Made by a program: the position numbers and the translations under genes
DNA from: an uncultured Oscillospiraceae bacterium
GTDB lineage: Bacteria > Bacillota_A > Clostridia > Oscillospirales > Oscillospiraceae
Assembly: GCA_900754605.1 (NCBI GenBank)
Contig: CAAEDK010000133.1
Span: 1-28,204, forward strand
Length of the DNA stretch: 28,204 bases
Direction of reading: 5' to 3'
Shown here: positions 22,778 through 28,204 of the stretch, piece after piece
How positions within the stretch are numbered: position 1 is the first letter of the stretch
Layout of the letters: every line of letters begins with the position of its first letter
Notes under the pieces: model-generated
Database searches by the model: none
Told to the model about the DNA's origin: nothing
What the model saw: only the letters and a program-made list of their open reading frames with translations

Positions 22778-23695
22778 ATGTCAGGGTCCAACCATATTCA
22801 GCCTGACAATCAATTTGTCTACCGCTTAATATCTGCCAAATGCAGCTATGGCTCTATGAATCACCCGCTTAATGTGGCGGAGGCCGGGGGCGGTCATGGA
22901 GTACTCTTTGGCCCAGAGGCACAGCCAGTTCTAAATGCAAACGATTGGCGGCCTGATGTGAATGTGATTCATTTTGGAGACTGCACTCCCCGGGAGCAGA
23001 ACATTGAAACTGGTGAAGCAGTTGAGAAAAAAGGTTTTGAGAAGTTCTGGAGTGGTGTGGTTGAGTTTTTTACAGCACAGAAGTGCGCCCCTATCATTGA
23101 CCAAGTATGGTATGAAACAGATGATCGGTACCTCATCGACGGTGCTCCGGTCCTTCTAATGAAGGGAATGCTTTTTTGCAAACGCGGCGGAATTATAACC
23201 ATTGAAGTCACTGAACCCGAAAATAACGATGGAGAGGGTGCCGAAAAGACGCAGGAGCAAGTGCAGGCGGACATGAAGCAGGCAAACGCAGAAGTGGAAG
23301 CATCTGTGGACCAGGCGTTGGCTGAGGGAAAAATCGATGCAGAAACGGCCCAATTTATGAAAGATGGTTACAGCGAGGCGCTCCAGTTCGCCAACGGTGA
23401 CATTGATATGGCAAATCAGCTCTTTGCTGACCTGACCACTGGCGGCGGGGATACATACAACAGCTCAGAGGCGCAGTTTGACAAATTTAAGCTGTACCTA
23501 CAGCATAACGATTCTCCCCTCGCCGAGGCAAGCTGTGGCTCTATGAAGCTGAGTGACAGTTCTGGTGGCAGTGTTGCCCTTGGCGATGTGGTAGCTTCTA
23601 CCCTGGCGCAAAGCCAGAAATCTGCCCAGGAGAGCAAAGGAACAGACAAGCAGGCTGTTCCCATTATTACCGATATGCTGGGGCGTTTGACCTGA
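22778..23695 (+). CDS. DUF4280-like PAAR-type tip protein with an extended C-terminus
   Basis: The protein has 305 residues. Residues about 18-145 have the DUF4280 (PAAR-like) layout: AKCSYGSMNHPLNV, NVIHFGDCTPREQN, a KCAPIIDQVWYE segment, then PVLLMKGMLFCKRGGIITIE. The conserved cysteines and the FG-x-C, C-x-P and C-x-x-GG marks are visible. PAAR-like proteins sharpen the VgrG spike. Residues about 150-305 form an acidic, helical tail (EKTQEQVQADMKQANAEVEA) and a glycine/serine-rich end that includes AEASCGSMKLSDSSGG, an echo of the CSYGSM start. The tail is longer than a bare PAAR-like domain needs and could be an adaptor or effector extension. It is 16 bases before the VgrG-Rhs gene. Confidence 0.8.
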   Translation: MSGSNHIQPDNQFVYRLISAKCSYGSMNHPLNVAEAGGGHGVLFGPEAQPVLNANDWRPDVNVIHFGDCTPREQNIETGEAVEKKGFEKFWSGVVEFFTAQKCAPIIDQVWYETDDRYLIDGAPVLLMKGMLFCKRGGIITIEVTEPENNDGEGAEKTQEQVQADMKQANAEVEASVDQALAEGKIDAETAQFMKDGYSEALQFANGDIDMANQLFADLTTGGGDTYNSSEAQFDKFKLYLQHNDSPLAEASCGSMKLSDSSGGSVALGDVVASTLAQSQKSAQESKGTDKQAVPIITDMLGRLT

Positions 23696-23711
23696 ACGGG
23701 GTGAAATCAAG

Positions 23712-26700
23712 ATGAAGGAATTCAGCGCGTTAGGAAATCTAAAACTTATATTTGGCATTCCCTGTATCAAGGTTCTTTTTCTTGACGTGGCCGGAATGAC
23801 GAATGCTCATGGCCTGTTGACGCTGAGAGCGATCATCCCTGCGGAGGTGACCCAGGAGGATGTACTTCGGTGCGAAAACACACCGATTACGGTCAGTACG
23901 CAGGATGGCGGCACGGTGTTCAGCGGCATGGCAGTCGCTTTGAAGCTGGAGCATACCGCCCAGTATCAGGAACTTTTGATTACGGCGCGTACATATTCCT
24001 GCCTTGCGGATCAGGAGCGCAGAAGTGAGACCTTCCAAAATACTGGGAAGACCTTGGGACAGGTGATCCGTTCTGTGATGGAGCCCTGTGGAGTTCGTGT
24101 GTCTATCCCAAAGGACATTCCGGTTGCCCAGATGCTCTCTCGGAACAATGAAACGGCTTGGGAGTTTACAGTACGGATCGCCAATGAGCAGGGCTTGTAT
24201 GTGTATCCAGACAGCAAGGCGCTGGAGCCGCATATCAGCGTGGGCCTGGAGCCCTTCTCCACTTTTCCCTACAGCAGCTTTAAGCTGGAGTGCGAAGAGA
24301 AGGATTTGGTTGACTTTATGACTATGCGGGCCCGCATGGGCGGCGAAGCGTTGTCTTATCAAATGGCAAAGCAGCAGGGTCTTTCTCCAGATTTGGAAAT
24401 CGGTGTCGGCTGTGAATTGCAGGGTGAGTTGAGGAGCTATGCGGTTATAGGGAGCCGAATCACCAGTGATGGCGATTTGCTGGAAAACCGGTTGACTCTA
24501 ACTGATCCTGTTGGTGCGGTGCCTGTAAATGGGAAAAAGACCACCCTGTTGAGCACTGTGCTGACTGGCCAGGTGCTGGAAGTTCAGGGTGTGGAGGTGT
24601 TGGTAAAATTCAGCAGTGATGGTCCGGCAGCCGGCACACGCTGGATTCCTTATGAGAGCTCCATTGGAAACTACTTTTACTGCATGCCCAACATAGGCGA
24701 CCAGGTATTTGCTTACTACCAGAACGACGGCACCATCGTTTGCCTGGGAAGCAAGTGGAGTGGCGAAATGCCGGATTTTTCTAAACCGGCGGATCGTACC
24801 CTGGTGGCACAGGGGCACATGATAAAAGCAGCTTTGAATCAGTTGGAATTTGTGATTAGACGTGACTATGCTGACCAGGAAAACGAGGAAAAAACACATA
24901 TTACCTTCAAAAGCAAAGAGGGAATCACGATCCAGAGTAAAGGAGATATTCTCTTTGACACACTGGAAAATTTCAATTTAGTCAGCCGCCCTCAAACGCT
25001 GGAAAGCTTTGTGCCAAATCATGAAAGCAAGAGTGCTGAAATGCAGGCCGCATTTGAGTCCGGCTACAGTGACTATGTGGGCCATGGCGGTGGCAGTGCA
25101 GAACACCCAACCTACACAGAGGAGGACCACAGAGCCGCGAGCCAAGCACAGTACATGGCGATGGTTCAGCAGCAGACACAGGGCAACATTTTTGTTCAGG
25201 CGATCAGTGGTGTAGCAGGCTTATTTACGGGGAATGGCGCTGAGGAGAGCGTTCCTGCAAAGGAATCGGAAGATGAGCCGCCGGCCACGACTGGTATCAT
25301 CAATCTTCGTGCCTCTGACAGCTTCCAGTTGTCTGTTCCGCAAGAGGGTGGGAGCTGGATCAAAATGGATGCCGATGGCATCATGGCGCTCTCCTCCAAG
25401 CAGTATGAGATGTATGGCTCACATCGGGGAAATTTTGAGCGTGTGGAGCTTTCAAATCAAACGACGCGGGACTCCATCCTGGACGGCATTCAGATTGGCT
25501 TGGGAATTATCAGTGCAATTGGAACTTGTATCCCTGGCATCGGATGGGGAGTTGCACTTGCCGCCAATTCATTAGATGCCTTAATTTCAGTAGGCCGCGG
25601 TGATATGATTGGCGCCGGCATGGCTATGTTTGGCGTGTTTGGCGATATGTTTGGCTGGTTAGCGGATGCAGGGAAAGCTGCAAATGCACTAAGTGATACA
25701 GCACAAAGCGCCCAGCGCATTTCGAAAGCAGTGGAAAGCACAGAGGCATTGTTTGGAGCGGCCTCAATTGGTGCCATGGGGGTTGTTTCCCTTACATCAG
25801 GAGCAGAGCTTATTTCCAAAATCAGTCAAGAGGGCTGGACCGAAGAAAATAAGGCTTTGTTGCAGCAATGGATTCTCTCAAATGTGCGTTCAGTCGCTAC
25901 AATGGGTGGGATACAAGCACTGACCAGGCTTGGTCAAAATCTTGTGGGCCGACGTGCAGCAGCAAGCGGAAATCTCTCTGATGACTTTGCAAATGGGCGG
26001 CATACTTCTGATGAGAGCCCAGAGGGAACTGCCCGTAGAACCATGGGAAGCCAAAGCAATACAGAGAGAAATGATGCGGAGGGTATCGTCAAATCGCCGG
26101 GAGATCCGGTCGATCCTATTACAGGGAGCTTTTTTGCAAAGCAAACAGACTTCATTTTGCCGGATATTGCGGGTGATTTCCGACTGATGCGCAGGCATCA
26201 GTCGGTGAGCAACTATGAAAAGCAGCTTCTTGGCACCCGCTGGGTGAGCAGTCTTGGGATGCGGCTGATTGTGGAAGCGGATGAGGCCGCCATGCTCAAG
26301 GACGATTTGAGTGTAGAGCACTTCCTGCGGACAGAGCGGGGCTGGGTGAACGCGAAGGGCGAGAGCTTGGCTTATGTTATGGTAGAGAGCCAGGCGGGCT
26401 ATTCCATCCAGGAAAGTACAACGGGCAAGACCTATTGCTACGACCTAACTGGCCGTCTCACCGCCGTTGTTGATTCACATGGGAATCGGACGGAGATCAG
26501 CTATTGCGGCACTACCATTCAGCGCCTGACCCTCGCCAGCGGCCAGTATCTGGACTTTTCCTATGAGGCGGGCAAGGTTTCCAAAATCACAGACTGTGCG
26601 GGGCGTTCTGTCCAGTATGAGTACGACGGGGACCTTCTGACGGCGGTGACGTACCCCAACGGTGGGACCATGCGTTACCAGTATGATACCAGGGGCCTGA

Positions 26701-28204
26701 TTATTTCTGTCACCGACCAGAATGGCATAAACTATCTCGTCAACAGTTATGATGAAAAGGGGCGCGTGATCCGTCAGGATCTGGCGAATGGCGAAGAGCA
26801 TGTATTCCTTTACAACGATTCCAGACGCCAGACAACCTATCACAATCTGCAGAGCGGTCGCAGCACAGTTTACCATTACAACGACCAGAAGCAGGCGGTA
26901 AAGACAGAGTACGATGACGGTACCTATCAGGAGTTTGAGTACGACCAGTGGGGCAACCGCATTCTGGAGAAGAACCGCAGCGGCGAGATCACCCGCTGGA
27001 CCTACCGGCAGGACGGGAAACTGGTGCGCCAGGAGCTGCCCAGCGGCCTGATTTGGGAGTTCGAGTATGATGACCGGGGCAACCAGGTCCACTGGTGGAA
27101 CAACGATGGCGAGGAGTTTTTCGCCCAGTTCGATGAGCGCAACAACTGTGTCCGCGAGGAGCAGGTGATCGACGCCATGCGCCGCAGGGTGCAGACCTAC
27201 CAGTATGACCGGCTGGGCCGCATGATCTCCATGTCGGACGGAAACGGCAATGTGACCCAGTATGAATACTGGGAGCGCAGCAGCCGGGTGTCCCGGCTTA
27301 TCACGCCGGAGGGAGCGGTGTTCCAGTACCGCTATAACCAGATTGAGCAGTGTATGGCCATCCAGAGCGACGCCGGCGAGGTCCAATTCGGCTATACCAA
27401 GCTGGGGGCCAGGGCGCTGGAGATCGATCCCCTGGGCAACACCACCCGTTACCGCTATGACCTCCTGAGTAATCTGATCGCCAAGGTACTGCCCAACCAG
27501 TACGATGAAAAGACGGGAGACGGGTCCTGCTACCGCTATGAGTATGACGCCATGGATCACCGTGTCAGCTCCACCGACCCGCTGGGGAATGTGTTTGCCA
27601 CTCCCTATGATACTGCGGGGCGCCTGGCTATGGAGGTCAACCCAAACACCTATGATCCGGCCACCAGGAGCGGTCAGGGCATCCGGTACGAGTACGACAC
27701 CGACGACCGGCGGATCAAGGTCATCTACCCGGACGGCGGCATCCGGCGGCTGAAATATGACGCTATGGGCAATCTGGTGAAGGTCATCGAGCCAGAACAG
27801 TATGACGCTGAAACGGATGACGGCCCGGGCTATGTCTACCGCTACGACGCGGCGGGCCGTCTGGAGGAAATTGTCAGCCCGGACGAGGTCGTGGAGAAAC
27901 GCTATGTCTACGATCTGCGGGGCCTGGTGGTCCAAGAGATCTCCGCAGAGGGCTATTTGGCCGGGGAAACCGACGAGGCCCGGATCGGGACATTGTATGC
28001 CTACAACCGGGCGGGATGGCTGCTGGAGAAGCGGGAGCCGGTGTCCAGGGCGGAGGATGGGTCTGTCCAGTACCGGCTGACCCAGTATGTCTACGATACC
28101 AACGGCAACCGGACGGAGGAGAAGCGCTTCCTGTCCTTCCAGGACGGGGAGAGTGCCAAAGGCAGCATCCACACGCTGACCTTTGGGTATGACAAGCAAA
28201 ACCG
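23712..28204 (+). CDS. VgrG-Rhs fusion, giant spike-linked toxin cage (partial, C-terminus off the right edge)
   Basis: The frame is open from ATG 23712 to the window end (1497 codons, no stop). Residues 1-270 have the VgrG hub fold (WEFTVRIANEQGLYVYPDSK). The OB-fold lies at about 280-345 (VLTGQVLEVQGVEVLVKFSS, CMPNIGDQVFAYY), with a beta-spike after it. Residues about 588-690 are hydrophobic and glycine-rich (LGIISAIGTCIPGIGWGVAL, MIGAGMAMFGVFGDMFGWLA), like the membrane-inserting pre-Rhs region of T6SS Rhs effectors. DUF6531 begins at residue 797 (GDPVDPITGSFFAKQTDFIL). YD repeats follow from about 907 to the edge. In known Rhs proteins these form a hollow shell around a C-terminal toxin released by self-cleavage. 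The toxin and its immunity gene lie beyond the window, so the activity is unknown. RBS GGGGTG. Confidence 0.92.
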   Translation, partial: MKEFSALGNLKLIFGIPCIKVLFLDVAGMTNAHGLLTLRAIIPAEVTQEDVLRCENTPITVSTQDGGTVFSGMAVALKLEHTAQYQELLITARTYSCLADQERRSETFQNTGKTLGQVIRSVMEPCGVRVSIPKDIPVAQMLSRNNETAWEFTVRIANEQGLYVYPDSKALEPHISVGLEPFSTFPYSSFKLECEEKDLVDFMTMRARMGGEALSYQMAKQQGLSPDLEIGVGCELQGELRSYAVIGSRITSDGDLLENRLTLTDPVGAVPVNGKKTTLLSTVLTGQVLEVQGVEVLVKFSSDGPAAGTRWIPYESSIGNYFYCMPNIGDQVFAYYQNDGTIVCLGSKWSGEMPDFSKPADRTLVAQGHMIKAALNQLEFVIRRDYADQENEEKTHITFKSKEGITIQSKGDILFDTLENFNLVSRPQTLESFVPNHESKSAEMQAAFESGYSDYVGHGGGSAEHPTYTEEDHRAASQAQYMAMVQQQTQGNIFVQAISGVAGLFTGNGAEESVPAKESEDEPPATTGIINLRASDSFQLSVPQEGGSWIKMDADGIMALSSKQYEMYGSHRGNFERVELSNQTTRDSILDGIQIGLGIISAIGTCIPGIGWGVALAANSLDALISVGRGDMIGAGMAMFGVFGDMFGWLADAGKAANALSDTAQSAQRISKAVESTEALFGAASIGAMGVVSLTSGAELISKISQEGWTEENKALLQQWILSNVRSVATMGGIQALTRLGQNLVGRRAAASGNLSDDFANGRHTSDESPEGTARRTMGSQSNTERNDAEGIVKSPGDPVDPITGSFFAKQTDFILPDIAGDFRLMRRHQSVSNYEKQLLGTRWVSSLGMRLIVEADEAAMLKDDLSVEHFLRTERGWVNAKGESLAYVMVESQAGYSIQESTTGKTYCYDLTGRLTAVVDSHGNRTEISYCGTTIQRLTLASGQYLDFSYEAGKVSKITDCAGRSVQYEYDGDLLTAVTYPNGGTMRYQYDTRGLIISVTDQNGINYLVNSYDEKGRVIRQDLANGEEHVFLYNDSRRQTTYHNLQSGRSTVYHYNDQKQAVKTEYDDGTYQEFEYDQWGNRILEKNRSGEITRWTYRQDGKLVRQELPSGLIWEFEYDDRGNQVHWWNNDGEEFFAQFDERNNCVREEQVIDAMRRRVQTYQYDRLGRMISMSDGNGNVTQYEYWERSSRVSRLITPEGAVFQYRYNQIEQCMAIQSDAGEVQFGYTKLGARALEIDPLGNTTRYRYDLLSNLIAKVLPNQYDEKTGDGSCYRYEYDAMDHRVSSTDPLGNVFATPYDTAGRLAMEVNPNTYDPATRSGQGIRYEYDTDDRRIKVIYPDGGIRRLKYDAMGNLVKVIEPEQYDAETDDGPGYVYRYDAAGRLEEIVSPDEVVEKRYVYDLRGLVVQEISAEGYLAGETDEARIGTLYAYNRAGWLLEKREPVSRAEDGSVQYRLTQYVYDTNGNRTEEKRFLSFQDGESAKGSIHTLTFGYDKQN
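26430..28204 (+). repeat. Rhs YD-repeat coding region
   Basis: Degenerate tandem repeats of about 20 residues with the YD core recur to the window end: CYDLTGRLTAVVDSHGNRTE, YEYDGDLLTAVTYPNG, YDTRGLIISVTDQNG, YDRLGRMISMSDGNGNVTQY, YDAMGNLVKVIEP, YDAAGRLEEIVSPD. In Rhs/teneurin proteins these build a spiral beta-cage around a toxin. The base composition here returns to the GC-rich level of the structural genes. Confidence 0.88.

Noticed and set aside
26475..28199. A 574-codon open frame on the minus strand
   Set aside because: It lies entirely opposite the Rhs YD repeats. Its valine/isoleucine-rich low-complexity protein is a by-product of the repeated YD codons.
3992..28204. An ordinary contractile-tail prophage
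   Set aside because: I see no capsid, terminase, portal, integrase, lysis or tail-length tape-measure gene, while FHA, PP2C, Hsp70, VWA and Rhs genes are present.
1..28204. CRISPR arrays, tRNA or rRNA genes
   Set aside because: I found no regularly spaced identical repeats and no stretch that I could fold as a tRNA or recognise as rRNA. The only tandem repeats are protein-level (YD, pentapeptide, TPR).

Overview
The window looks like chromosomal DNA of a moderately GC-rich Gram-positive Clostridia. A gut Oscillospiraceae-type organism (Flavonifractor/Intestinimonas-like) is my best guess. The reasons are the strong AAGGAGG-type ribosome binding sites, a textbook sigma-A promoter in an AT-rich gap, rho-independent terminators, and protein families known from such genomes (DUF4280 PAAR-like, Hcp-like tubes, VgrG-Rhs). 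The species assignment is inference.

Region 1 (1 to about 3512, minus strand) holds three genes. One is a long open frame, cut by the window edge, in which a complete exonuclease III (EEP/APE-type nuclease) is followed in the same frame by a group II intron-like reverse transcriptase. Upstream of it are a small sigma-70 region-4-like regulator with a good terminator, and an orphan OmpR-type response regulator with a degenerate receiver. Two inverted repeats near these genes look like operators. Nothing links this region directly to the large cluster that follows.

Region 2 (about 3990 to the right edge, plus strand) is one large contractile injection system (T6SS/phage-tail-like) locus in an apparently monoderm host. 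It opens with a sigma-A promoter and a membrane-anchored VWA protein. Then comes a sheath-tube unit: one long sheath-like protein and two Hcp-like tube paralogues, closed by a terminator. A second run of genes from 9374 to beyond 28204 has gaps of at most 34 bases and two short overlaps. It encodes a J-domain protein, a membrane FHA protein, a zinc-ribbon FHA protein, an intact PP2C phosphatase, a PP2C pseudophosphatase with a membrane segment and TPR-like repeats, two unrecognised proteins, a large Hsp70/actin-fold ATPase with a SAP-like N-terminus, a tail-fibre/TssK-like protein, a possible Mog1/PsbP-fold (Eag-like) protein, a VgrG spike, a pentapeptide-repeat protein, a further unknown, a PAAR-like DUF4280 tip protein and a giant VgrG-Rhs fusion that leaves the window.

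Working model (inference): sheath, tube and VgrG/PAAR-like tip form the injector. VgrG-Rhs is the cargo-bearing spike. The J-domain/Hsp70 pair and the Mog1-like protein act as dedicated chaperones. The FHA/PP2C/pseudo-PP2C set carries threonine-phosphorylation control, and the VWA protein is a candidate envelope anchor. I recognise no ClpV ATPase, TssJLM membrane complex, TssE/gp25 or Ser/Thr kinase here; they may lie downstream, be replaced, or be too diverged to see. The tip and effector genes (about 19.1-25.9 kb) are visibly more AT-rich than the structural genes, which suggests a separately acquired module.
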